Positions 23,282 to 39,264 of a stretch of 64,000 nucleotides of DNA are shown one piece after another. Under the pieces are notes generated by a model that was not told where the DNA came from, did no database searches, and saw only the letters and a program-made list of their open reading frames with translations. The translations under genes and the position numbers were made by a program. Source of the DNA: Arctopsyche grandis (Eukaryota; Arthropoda; Insecta; Trichoptera; Hydropsychidae); assembly GCF_051622035.1 (NCBI RefSeq), contig NC_135366.1, forward strand, positions 8,959,001-9,023,000. Direction: 5' to 3'. The number at the start of each line of letters is the position of its first letter. Position 1 is the first letter of the stretch.

Positions 23282-24187
23282 CGAACCAAGTCCTCCATAA
23301 CTAACATAAAATTTGCCAGGTTATTCTCCAACCCCATGTCTTCTCGCTTGCTTTTCAACTCGCTTGTTAGAAGTAAGCTAGAGTATAATGCGATTGTGTG
23401 GAATCCGCATGAAGCAAACTAATCTCTCATTATCGAAAAAGTACAAAAAGCATTTCTTCGTTTTCTGTATAAGAAAGAGTTTGGGTATTACCCATATCTC
23501 TATTCTACTCCTTTCCTTTTGGGCATGCTTGGTTTAATTCCCTTTAACTTCGGAGAAACTTCTCGTTAATTCGTTTCGTTCTCCAGCTACTGCGTGGTAA
23601 TACGTCATGCCCGTTGTTGCTGGAACAATTGGGACTTTATGTACCTAATAATTATGTGCGTGGTAGATATCATAATTTAATGGTTGTACCTTCTTTTTCG
23701 AATGGCTCCTATACCTAGAGCTATTCGACTTATCAATGAAATCGTTGCAGCCGTCCCAGAATGCGATATTTTCCACCTCGGTGAGCGTAGATTATCGGAT
23801 ATTATTTTAACATATTTATCTGGTAACCTGCACTCATCATTACTATCTTAATTTGAATGTGATGTATGAGTGGAATCTTAATCTACTCTCTTCCATTTGG
23901 GCCTCGCTGTGATTTTATTTTTTATTCATATTTTGTTTTATTTATTTTACTTTTTCTTTCTCCTTTGTACATTTTTATGTACTATTTTAATTGTATTATT
24001 ATTTTCCTTTTGTTACTTTTTTATTATTATTTTATTTTACCATGTTTTCTGCTTTTTAATTTTTCTGTTTTTTACTTATTTTACTTGTATTTATATCTTT
24101 GTTAAATGAAGGCCATTGTGGCGCATTCGGTTCTTCCTGTAGTGCCACAATGGTCCAAAACTATTAATAATAAATAATAAATAATAA
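23282..24187 (+). pseudogene. Degenerate LINE: reverse-transcriptase end and 3' hairpin tail (family B)
   Basis: The translation SRLLFNSLVRSKLEYNAIVW followed by IIEKVQKAFLRFLYKK is the conserved region after the polymerase palm in CR1/Jockey-like LINEs. Stops at 23420-23422 and 23569-23571, and frame changes after that, show a dead copy. Further pieces are readable to about 23851. The 3' UTR is T-rich. It ends in a perfect 10-bp stem, CCATTGTGGC (24113-24122) and GCCACAATGG (24144-24153), then AATAAT-type repeats to about 24187. The loop of this hairpin matches the SINE tails in this window. Confidence 0.8.
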
Positions 24188-25756
24188 CCGATCGGAAAAA
24201 AATCATACAAATTTTATTATAAAATAATATAATAAATATTAATCCGCTCGAAACACGTTCACCGCCACGTCACCAGTTAATCTCGGCCCGACATTAGCCC
24301 CGAAGATTAAAAGGTTGACGTCTCCTGTCTCCGAACGAATTACATATTATTAATCGGGCAAAGTGCGACACACCTGTTCACCGGCGATGAATGGGGTGGG
24401 GGCTAGGGGAGGGGTCAAAGGGCGACCGGAAGTGGACGACGGCCCTGTTACTGCGCCTGATGTATCGTTTGCTTCCTGTTAACCGAGACCCACATTATGG
24501 GGATTAGGGCTCACGCGCAAAACCCTGAAAAAGCGACAACTAGAACCCACCCCGTTGACCCTTTAACCCCCGCCGGCTACCTATCAGATAATTCGCTTCC
24601 CTTGCGACACCTTCCGCGGCTAGTCACACTCACCCGCGGATATAATGTGAGCCCCATTTGGTTCAGATAATCCAAAAGCGTGCGAATAAAATGAAGCTGT
24701 TTGCACATTTATCTTTGTGATGTCTCATTTATAAAACACACCTGTTAACATCTAATGCATATAATCAGATTAACTATTTCTATATATGTATGTATTAATT
24801 GCTATTTATATTATATCTATGTAAACATTTGTACGATAAGTTCGGTAACTGTGAATTAATATCTACTGTGAGAGTAAAATTATCCATTAATGATGACATA
24901 TTGAATTCGCTTCAGTTATTTACAAACTTTCACGAAATCTCGAAACATCGTAAAGCTTTAAATAATAAATGTAACTTTTCTTTCAAAGCATCTCTTCATA
25001 CTATTGTGTACAAAACTAGTTTGATTTCGACGCTTGCAAACTGAATGAAATATTTACGACGCCTTGTATTGAAAACTGAATGGAATATTTAAGAGTTGGT
25101 GACTTGAAGTGAGAAGTTTCAGATGTCTCGATTCGCTTGCGTTGACATTTCAATATATCATCTGTTTTACATTGACAAAAGTACTTCAGTCAATCCAAAA
25201 CATTACAATACTTATAACGCGTATTGTACCTACATACATATATCTATACATACATATGTACATAGTAGACTTACGAATTTAATAAAATTTTCTATAAGTT
25301 TCATGGAAAATTCAAAGTACACCTAATAGTATCTCATATATGAAAACATTATTATGCAAGAGCGTATATTTCGCTTAGAATTAATACGTCATACGATATT
25401 CAAGATACACTATACACGCCACTCTCCGGCCGCAAAACATATTTTATTTATAATAAAGTGTATTCGTGTCGCGTGATAATTTTAAAACACGTCCTCGAGA
25501 ACAGATTATATATTGTAGCTCGGCTTTGCATACATTTGGTTATCTTTCCTTTGATATTTTTAATAACAAAAAAAAAATAGGATTTGCGTTATATTGTACA
25601 CACAATTGTATATACCACACATGTGTATATGCGTATTCCATACTATGTATTCTGTTTATTTGATATTTTTATTGTATCTACTATTATTAATGCTCTTGTT
25701 TTTAATGATTATTTTTGTGTGTATAATTTTTTTTTTCTTCTCTATTATATTTTCGA
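24188..25756. other. Intergenic with a GC-rich island at about 24240-24670
   Basis: The island 24240-24670 is among the most GC-rich unique blocks of the window and has no repeat or coding features I recognise. It is a candidate regulatory or conserved non-coding sequence by composition only. The rest is AT-rich. Confidence 0.4.
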
Positions 25757-25810
25757 CCATTTTGGCGAATTAGGGATTCTTGTAATAACACAATGGTCCA
25801 AACATAATTA
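25757..25810 (+). repeat. Degenerate LINE family B 3' tail
   Basis: Arms CCATTTTG (from 25757) and CACAATGG (to 25796) enclose a loop resembling that of the hairpin at 24113-24153. The same TCCAAA context follows. The T-rich sequence before it also resembles the family B 3' UTR. Confidence 0.6.
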
Positions 25811-25811
25811 A

Positions 25812-25967
<156 letters not shown>

Positions 25968-26302
25968 CATATGTATGTAAGTAAATTTGTGGAATAATGG
26001 TTTTGGAGACGCCAAGCAAAGCTGATTACTAAAGAATAGACGTGAACCTTTATCTAATTTTGAGATAGAATTTTGAGCTAAAGTAGATATTCAATAACTA
26101 TTGGGAGAGGTTAGCAACTGTATTTTTTCGTAATTTTTGACTTTTTAGAACTTTTATTTATATTCAGCTTTTAAATATGTGAAGTGTCAGCATAGTAATG
26201 AGGTTGAGTCCAAATATTAATATCGAGTTAGAGTGTAAAGAATGTAGATATGTATGTATAATAAAATAACAGCTCAAAGATAGTAAAAACTTTAAGTACA
26301 AA

Positions 26303-26420
<118 letters not shown>

Positions 26421-26775
26421 TATGTGTGTATGTGTGTATAATTTATTTGTATGCTAAGTATGTAAATATATAAACAACAAAAACATATTTTCTTAGATAT
26501 GAATCCTTAGAAACATCGTGAAAGTATTATGAAAGCAAACAGAATCATCTCTGCGAGTGGATTTTCATGAAAGTCGCGTAATTGAATTTAAGTTGAGCGT
26601 TTTTGATTATTTTTAATGAATTTATTCCGGAAAACAAAATCTCTGGAGACGCCAAGGAAACAAAATGAAAAACTCGGAACAATTTCAACTGAAAATACGT
26701 ACATACATACATATGTACATATACATACATATGAATGTAGGTCTCATTCAAATAATGTAAAAATGTCAAATAAAA

Positions 26776-27004
26776 AGGTTTTTCAGCTCTTTTTCCTATT
26801 ATGCTGTACATTAACATTAAAATAATATAATACTACATATGTATTAATAACAAAAAATACATATTTAGTACTACATATGTATTAATAACAAAAAATAAAA
26901 TTGTAAAATAGAAAATTACCAGCATATTAGTAGCTGTTAAAATAGAAATAAGATGTATTGTGAATATGATGCATTAATAATAAAAAGTATTTTAAAATCA
27001 AAAT
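26776..27004 (+). repeat. Non-LTR retrotransposon 3' end (family A)
   Basis: Family A 3' UTR with an internal duplication: ACTACATATGTATTAATAAC occurs twice at about 26833-26892. It ends in TCAAAATCG. The flanks share only a short AAATAAAA, so the duplication is weak or eroded. Confidence 0.75.
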
Positions 27005-29500
27005 CGAAATAAAACTTATTTTGTCTAATTCGCTCAAGGGAAAGAAATGCTAAGCATGTACATGTATACATAAATACATACATATGTACATACATAGATT
27101 CTACGTTGAAATTTAGCAAGTCCACGGTTACATCATAATTGAATTTAGTTTAAATTTTTGTGTCATTATTAAATTTAGATTTCTTAGTACAGATATTAAT
27201 AATATTCTATATAATAGTTCAAAAAAAATCAAACAACAATAAAATTATATTTTGTAACTATCTAATCTAACATGTAATCATTTATGATACCTTCAATTCG
27301 ATAACAATATTTCGCTAGCGTAATCTATACAAATATTATAATATAGATACGAAAATTTAACAATAAAATCCCGTCAGCTTGTAATACGTACATGAATTAT
27401 ATTCAATACAAAGTTTTTGCCGAATTTTCATTCAAATCGATAAATTCTATTTACTCGAAGAAATTATCTGATTTAGAAATCTTGGCATATGTGCATAATT
27501 ATATTATTACCGTCTCACAAGTTAAAAACATAACACGTAACAAAACGAATGTCCAACCGCGACGAATTGTTAGTTTTTAACACTATGTACATACGTACAC
27601 ATTTACTTCCTAGAACACAAATCAATACGAAATACAAAACGTTAAATCGACCTAAATTTTTAATTCTATCCATAATAACCCTGTAAAATGCCGGCGTTTG
27701 AACGTCATATTTACAAACTCGAGTAGTGCGTAAACGAATAATGAACGGTTGACAAGGGTCGCGCTATTGGACGCGCTCTATTAACCCCATTTTTCGCATA
27801 AACCCTCAAATTTGCCCTTCGGAGGTTAGCCAACTTATAAAATTCTCCGCAAAAATGAAAGGCCTACGTTAGAAGCATCAAACGGACGTAATACCAGCCC
27901 CAATGTCCTAATGCAGATAAGCTTTAATTTTCATGGCGGAAAATATGTATATTATATGTATGATGTTATAGAAGAGAGAACGCGAATCTTTAATCAAAAA
28001 CAACATTTTCACGAAACCGAGAAACGCCTATAAAAACATCAATTTGTATTCCGAGCCGAGCTTTACAAAAGTATTCATCTTCCCGAGGTAATAATATTCT
28101 TGTTCTTTTAACAGACAAACACGAATAGCCGCACGAATTACGCTGCTGAAAATCCTTTGTTGCAGCTGAACTCTTGGCATTCGCTTTTTCTCCGTGTATT
28201 ATGTTTGATTGACATTTTCGCATTCTAAAACGAATAGAATTTAAGATGTGATTTTGCACAATACTTTCGTTATATTATGATACATGCAATAATATGGTAT
28301 TAAAGCTTCCAAAGTTAAGTTAAAAAATCCAAACTGTTTTGTATTGTTTTTTTTCAGCGTATTTTTATTTTTTTACTATCATCAAAGTAGAATTTAAGAC
28401 GTGAAATAAGAGACAGCATAGTTACTCAGCAGACAAACATGTGTTAGATTCATGCATGGGCTATATATGTACATATGTATGTACATATAATATAATACGA
28501 TTTGAGTTTTTATTAGTTTAATTATAGTTTATAAAAGATTTAATTTATAATAAATTTAAAATGATAAATTCAAGCCGTAGAATATTGAATACTAATACAA
28601 TGCATAAATTATGATAATTTATATAATTTTATTTACTAAAATATTCAACGCACAATATGCATTGGTTTATCAGTCGTTTATTGATTTTACAATGAACATT
28701 TACAACGATAATAATAGGTACTTATGTATGTATATAGGTATAAAGTGTTGTTGTAGAACGATTCTCGATAAAGGCGCAACCTCGTTAAAGAGAATGAGTG
28801 AGCTTTGCGTGACCGTCAGGTCGGGCAGCCGAAAGCTTTTAAAAGCTACCAACAGCTTTACTGATCTCGGGCATTCCCTTGTATCCCACCAAAATTATGA
28901 TTGATAATTAAAATTAACGAATAACACGGCATTTTCACAAACATAAAAGTTTTCAAATAATAATTGAATAATTAATGGACGTCGGACATGGTAAATGATG
29001 ACGCACTTTCGAACGCCTATAATTTGAAAAACGAATTTCTTAGTTTAATAATGGTGATGTTCACGAAACATATGTATATTTAAACGTAATTAAATACATC
29101 AATTTTTATTTTTTAATATTCTCATTATGAACTTAATAACTCATTATGAACCGCCCAAATACTCCAAAAACTAATAGAGTTCGCGTATTTATCGCACAGT
29201 AACGATTAAAATAGTAGGTTTTGTAAATTAAACATAACCCCTAAACCAAAACCTTTCTACCAATTAAATTGAAAATTATTGGAACACAGGTTTTTTGCGG
29301 TTGTCTTCGACCATATCAAATCAATATTTTTCAAACTGTGGTGGTTGCTGGATTCAATTTTGTATTAACTGTACGTATGTGTGAATGTATATACATATGT
29401 ATGTACGTACATTTCAATATATTTCCACGTAATAAACGTTATTTATTTTATTTATTGAAAAATCAACAGACAACAAGATTTATACATGCATAAAAAGAAA
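27005..29500. other. Intergenic, no gene recognised
   Basis: AT-rich, with a GC-richer unique block at about 27690-27930 and TACATATGTA microsatellites near 27057-27097, 28463-28490 and 29385-29412. Confidence 0.4.
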
Positions 29501-29712
29501 GAGTAAATATATAATATACATATACATGTAGCATCCGAGTCCAATTACAGATTTTTACAAAGATAAACAAATGAAAAAGATAAATACAAGATAAACAAAT
29601 GAAAAGGAAAAGAATAAAAGCTATAGCGTGACTAAATAGCACATTGCATAACTAAATTAAAGTGTTAAAATATTGGAAAAAGGTTATAAAATAGAATAGA
29701 AGAAGAAATGAA

Positions 29713-30185
29713 TCAATCGGTCAAGATTCTCTTGATGTTAGTCCTGAATTGATGCAGGGAAATACCGAACAGATCAACCTCATTCAGCTCCCCGTTAAAC
29801 ATACGATAAACACGCTGGAGATAAGAATATTTTTGGGAATTAGTAATGAAAGGATCAAGTGAAATGAGTGCAACGTGTCTAGAACACCTAACTGGGATCC
29901 TGAAATCAACCTTAGTCAGTAAATCAGAACAATCAAGGAAACCATTTATGAGCATAAAGAAGAATGTAGCAAGACAGAAAAATTGTTAAAAGATAGGATT
30001 TTCAAAATATCGGGAGCAGTAGAATGGGTATAGGTAGGAAAAAGGTAGCGTAAGGATTTAATAAATTTAAGTTGGACTTTCTCAGTACAATTAATATGGG
30101 ATAAATAAAAAGGTGACCACATAATTGAGGCAAATTCAAGGTGAGACCTTACAAAGGAATATACCTTATATTTATGTATGTTCAT
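29713..30185 (-). pseudogene. Degenerate LINE reverse-transcriptase C-terminus
   Basis: On the minus strand two adjoining frames read YKVYSFVRSHLEFASIMWSP and EKVQLKFIKSL, then LTKVDFRIPVR and LHQFRTNIKRIL. This order matches the conserved end of CR1/Jockey-type reverse transcriptases. A frame change near 29950 joins them and no polymerase core remains. It differs in sequence from the 23.3 kb copy, so it is probably another family. Confidence 0.75.
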
Positions 30186-31183
30186 ATCTTATAGATCATT
30201 GTGTTTTTTATTCATTTGAGTGAAAGATTCAATTTAAGAAGTACATAAATATATGTATGTATGCTGCGCGAAAAAATACTTTCGGGGGCTTGAAATCATT
30301 TTTGAATATTATTATTTTGGAGTATTGTCGATTAACTCCTTGGTAAAAAGTCGAGTTTTAAACCATAGAAATATATCGTCGGTGATACTGCAAAACCGCT
30401 GATCTACTACTTGCAATTCCGCAACCACAAAAGTAGCAAATTGAGATATCGCGGAAGCGTGATCTGTGCCACCATCGGCGTGTTTTCACAAAGATATATA
30501 TTTTTCTAGCCTAAGATATATATAAATAAATCCTTTAAATAATACTTTTTTTGTATAAAGTAGTTTTTTGTATAGAGTATTTAGAAATACACCCTGTTCT
30601 AGGCCTTTGAATAAAAGTGCTGGATCTTTGGAAAAAAGTTTAATTAAAAATACAGCGTATGTATTTACGGTTCATTTTGAGTTTAATAGAATCAGTAAAG
30701 TACATAAAATTCATTCTACGTTATACTCAAATACACAAGATAATACCGTAAAAAATAATAATACCAAGAAAAAAAATAATAGCACAAGATAATAGCGTAA
30801 AAAACTCAAATACACAAGATAATACCGTATAATAAAAATAATGAATACCCAATGAAATTGTCTAGTCTATTAAATTTTAATTTCAGTTCTCCGAACAAAC
30901 ATATGAAATAAAAACTCGAACAAATACAACATGATTTTCATTTATTTTACTTTTGCATTAATTATAAACTATTAATGCGAAAGTAAGTAATGAGTATTAC
31001 TACGTAAATCATAAAATTAATACAATAAAAACAACATGATACAAATCATGTAATTAATTGATGAAACGACTTAAACCCATTCTAAAATGAACCACACCAA
31101 AACTATCGCTAGTTATAATTTTTCAATACAAAAATGAATACAAACTAATATTGTTTCAGTATGAATATGTACTATAGGTATAA
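30186..31183. other. Intergenic, AT-rich
   Basis: An imperfect tandem repeat, ACACAAGATAATACCG, occurs at about 30732-30830. No coding signal. Confidence 0.4.
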
Positions 31184-31435
31184 TCTAATATATAATTTCG
31201 AAAGAGACTTTGTATATGTAAGTATCTTTGTTGTTGTATCTTTGTATGTAATTATCTTTGGTTGGGAACTTCGTAAACAAAACAAAGTTTATATGACGAC
31301 AATTCAATTGGTTGAATTTTTTTTTTTCGATTCAAATAAATTTAATAAAAAAATTAATGAATATTTACTATTAGATTCGCCATATTTAAGCTGTTTATAT
31401 TACAAATACTAAGCGAAGCCGGGTAAAACAACTAG
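31184..31435 (+). mobile_element. Helitron-like unit 1 of tandem array
   Basis: Starts TCTAATATATAATTTCGAAA and ends AAGCGAAGCCGGGTAAAACA plus ACTAG. The next unit follows with no spacer. Confidence 0.8.
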
Positions 31436-31653
31436 TCTAATATATAATTTCGAAAGAGACTTCGTAAGGTTTGTTGGGAACATCGAAAACAAATCAACCT
31501 TTCTATAGGACGATGATATTGATATCGATGAATATAATTTTTTTTCGATTCAAATAAATTTAATAAAAAAACTAATCAATGTTTACTATTAGATTAGCCA
31601 TATTTAAGCTGTTTATATTATAAACACCGAGCGAATCCGGGTAAAACCACTAG
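31436..31653 (+). mobile_element. Helitron-like unit 2 of tandem array
   Basis: Starts TCTAATATATAATTTCGAAA directly after CTAG of unit 1 and ends CTAG at 31650-31653. It shares the GACTTCGTAAGGTTTGTTGG block with unit 3. Confidence 0.8.
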
Positions 31654-31933
31654 TTTATAATAAATAATTTCTAAAGAGACTTCGTAAGGTTTGTTGGGAA
31701 CATCGAAAACAAATCAACCTTTCTATAGGACGATGATATTGATATCGTTGAATATAATTTTTTTTCGATTCAAATAAATTTAATAATAAGAGATAAAAAT
31801 GGCCACTAGCACGAAAGCCATGTGAAACGTAAAGGAGTTATGTAAAAAAACTAAATAAATGTTTACTATTATATTAGCCATGTTTAAGCTGTTTATATTA
31901 TAAACACCGAGCGAAGCCGTGTAAAACCAATAG
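31654..31933 (+). mobile_element. Helitron-like unit 3 of tandem array
   Basis: Starts TTTATAATAAATAATTTCTA. It is nearly identical to unit 2 through the first 120 bp, then carries an extra block of about 70 bp (about 31785-31855) before the shared 3' part. Ends ATAG. Confidence 0.75.
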
Positions 31934-32165
31934 TTTATAATAAATAATTTCTAAAGAGACTTTGTATGTATTTATGTATGTATGTACATATGTAAGTTTT
32001 GGTTCGTAGAATCCGTGACTTTAAATTTAATTAAAAAAAAAAAACAAATAAATATAAATAAAATAAAACTATCCAAATAAATTTAATAAAATGTTTACTA
32101 TTATACTAGCCGTGTTTAAACGATTTATATTACAAATAACAAGCGAAGTCGGGTAAAACCACTGG
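31934..32165 (+). mobile_element. Helitron-like unit 4 of tandem array
   Basis: Starts like unit 3 (TTTATAATAAATAATTTCTA) and ends CAAGCGAAGTCGGGTAAAAC plus CACTGG. Its interior is the most diverged of the four. Confidence 0.75.
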
Positions 32166-36419
<4,254 letters not shown>

Positions 36420-36476
36420 CAGTGACGTGCCGTAGAAATCTTCTTTTTTGTCGCACAAGCGACAAAAAAGAAGAAT
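36420..36476. mobile_element. Short hairpin related to MITE family M1
   Basis: Starts CAGTGACGTGCCGTAGAAAT and contains the perfect palindrome TCTTCTTTTTTGTCGC / GCGACAAAAAAGAAGA around a CACAA centre. The start matches the CAGTGGCGTGC end of M1, so this looks like an internally deleted copy. The right terminal repeat is lost. Confidence 0.6.
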
Positions 36477-36789
36477 ATCAGATAAAAGTTAAAGTAGCTT
36501 TTCCTATGCCGAATTTTGCTATTTTGACGAATAAATTTAAATTTTCATTATGTACATACGCGCGAAAATTGTTTCGTCTGACGCTTTTGAAACATTAAAA
36601 ATACCGTAAAAAAGGCGCCACAACGCCGTTCCACCGCATTACCTGACAAAAATCCCTGGAAATATGTATTTATGTACAGTATTTTCCAAACTTTAATGTG
36701 GTTTCTCGAATATGTACGTACGTGTGTGTACGATCAGTACTGTAGCGGCGCGCACGCATGCAACTAACAAATCGCACAAAAGTTTTTTT

Positions 36790-37610
36790 CAGAATTGTAA
36801 TTGTCTGTCTGTCTGTCTCGAATATGCTCCTAAACTACTGAACCGATTAACATAGAAAATTTCAGGATTTGTTGTAGGCATGTGCGGGAAGATTACTGTG
36901 AAAAAAACCGGGATAATAATATAATAATCTTAATAATAATATTCGTAATTACGATTTTATCGACGCGAAATTATGAAGCTCCAGTGTGTAGAAATTTTTA
37001 CGTTGGTGACCAACTTGCGCGCACGCATGCCAACGTACCAATACATAACGTACCACTCATACCAACCTGACATTACGTACCACTCATAACAATACTACAT
37101 ATGTATATAAATCAATGTTTGTCTGTCTGTCACGTATGCGTTCCTTTACTTTACTATAATCTAATTTGATTATTCAGTATTAATTTGAAACTGAAACATT
37201 CACTTATCGAAACGCATCGAGAAACGGGAACGGGAACGGGAATTGCATGCGTTATTGTACAATGGAACGATGGAACTTTCAGGATTTATTGTATGCATGT
37301 CCGGGAAGCTTACTGTGAAAAAAAATCGGCTAAAAACACGAACGGAAACAGGAATAACGTGAATGAGTGGCATTGCAAAGCAATAATTTCAAATGTTTTC
37401 GCGTCGCGACATGCGTTGTTAGGGTAAAATAAACAAATAATCGAATAATTTCAAATGTGTTCGCTGTCTGCGTTTTTCCGACAAATGGGAACGAGAACGA
37501 GAACGGGAACGGGAATGGGAACGGGAACGGGAACAAGAATGGGAATGGGAACGGGAATTTCATGCGTTATTGTGGCATCGCAACGCATGCCACAATAAAA
37601 ACCTGAATTA
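36790..37610. repeat. Interspersed repeat cluster with (GGGAAC)n minisatellites
   Basis: Repeated blocks include GTTTGTCTGTCTGTC-type starts (36805, 37108), TTTCAGGATTTRTTGTA with CGGGAAGMTTACTGTGAAAA (36865-36905, 37277-37325) and GCATGCGTTATTGT (37245, 37560). GGGAAC hexamers occur at 37210-37240 and 37485-37560. It looks like several partial copies of one AT-to-GC mosaic element. The family is not recognised. Confidence 0.55.
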
Positions 37611-38584
37611 TTCCAGCATCTACAAACTTAAAATTCGATACAAATTCAAAAATGGACATACAATATCTGTGCACCACGCCACCAATATGTATGAATGTAC
37701 ATACGTAAATTGATTAGCCGTGCAAATACGTAATATTTAACAGTGACCAAACCGATAAATCTGACCAGAAAAATTAAGCACAGGAATTTGAAATATGTAT
37801 ATACCTATAAATTAAAACGTGTTAGTAATAGTTTAGTGTTAGTAACTGCCGAGAAAATCCGATTGATTTTGTAGTCCAAATAAATTGAACCCAATTGAAA
37901 TATTATTTTAATAATGCGTACGACTTTTTTCACGTTTTGAATATTGAGAATAGTTCAAGTCCGTTGTACAATATATAAAATTGAATACAATCGAATTTAC
38001 CTTTGACACGTACCAGGATTAATTTAATGGAAGCTGTTGACAAACTTTACCAATTCGAATACGTTTGTCGATTTGATCAAATGTATGTGACGTCTGTTTA
38101 TACCAAACGATTTCTTTGGTAAAAATTTTCACTTAAATTTCTCACGACACGACTGACCCAGTTTTTACGACACAACAAATTTCCGCATATTTTCCTTCCC
38201 GCACTGCTAGTTTGCGGTTATCCGATTTTCCGTGACACGGTAATAACATTTCCATGTGCATATTTCGGTCAATTGTTTTGCATGATACAATTTTATTTTT
38301 TTTGCACACGTACCAACCGACAAAACTTACTCATATATACATAGTATACATATATGTATGTAGAAATACGCCTATGAAAATGTTTCCAACTAAAAGCTCA
38401 CCACAAAGCTATTACATATAAATTTTTCATACACACCATCAAATTTCGCACACGAATTTCATAATTGCTTATAATGTTTACGAACCAAAATCGTAATCCG
38501 AGTTGACACCAATGAAAATAAATAAAAATTATATACATTCAGATGTACATATGGGAACTTTGTATGCAAACACAATAAGCAGGA
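37611..38584. other. Intergenic, AT-rich
   Basis: No coding signal or repeat family recognised beyond short TACATA microsatellites. Confidence 0.4.
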
Positions 38585-39264
38585 GTTAATAAATACAGGT
38601 TTTACACTACAAATTGAACATTTTTACAAATCAAATTAAACATTTTACAAATCAAATTAAACAGTTAAATAATTTATTCACATGCTATTTATTTAAGCAC
38701 ATAATAATTTAATACATAAATATATATGTACATATGTACGTATGTACATACATATAATTAAGGATTATTCTTAATGAAAAAGAATTAGTTAAATATATAA
38801 AATAAATTTGTCACACTAAAATAATTAAAAATAGTATTATTTTCATACATCCTGCAAATAAATCTTGATGGATTTCAATATGTATTTAGTATGTATACAT
38901 ACATAATTAAGGTGATTTTTAAAATTTTATTATTTAATAAAAACTTCCCTGTACATACATGTACAGTTAAACAAAAAAGAAACATTAATACATATGTAAG
39001 TACGTAAATTTAGTTTATAAACGTTCTTTTGCAGCAGCTGCTGCAAAAAATATTTTTAACAATTTGTCAAGTGACAGTTGCAATCGCCTGATTTATTATG
39101 TCTTCCAAATTTAGACAATTTATTTGATCCGACAGCAAATTTTTGTTCAATTTGATTTGTAAAATATTTAATTTGATTTGTAAAGTGTTCAATTTGAAAT
39201 GTAAAATGTTCGATTTGATTTGTAAAATGTTCAATTTGGAGTGTAAAACCTGTATTCGTTAACG
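38585..39264. mobile_element. Non-autonomous DNA element with repeat-built inverted ends
   Basis: The ends GTTAATAAATACAGGTTTTA and, on the minus strand, GTTAACGAATACAGGTTTTA form inverted repeats. Each is followed inward by tandem copies of a unit of about 20 bp resembling ACATTTTACAAATCAAATTA: at least three on the left (38610-38662) and five on the right (39150-39235). The centre has a perfect GCAGCAGCTGCTGC palindrome near 39034. I see no coding sequence, and the target duplication is not clear. Confidence 0.7.
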
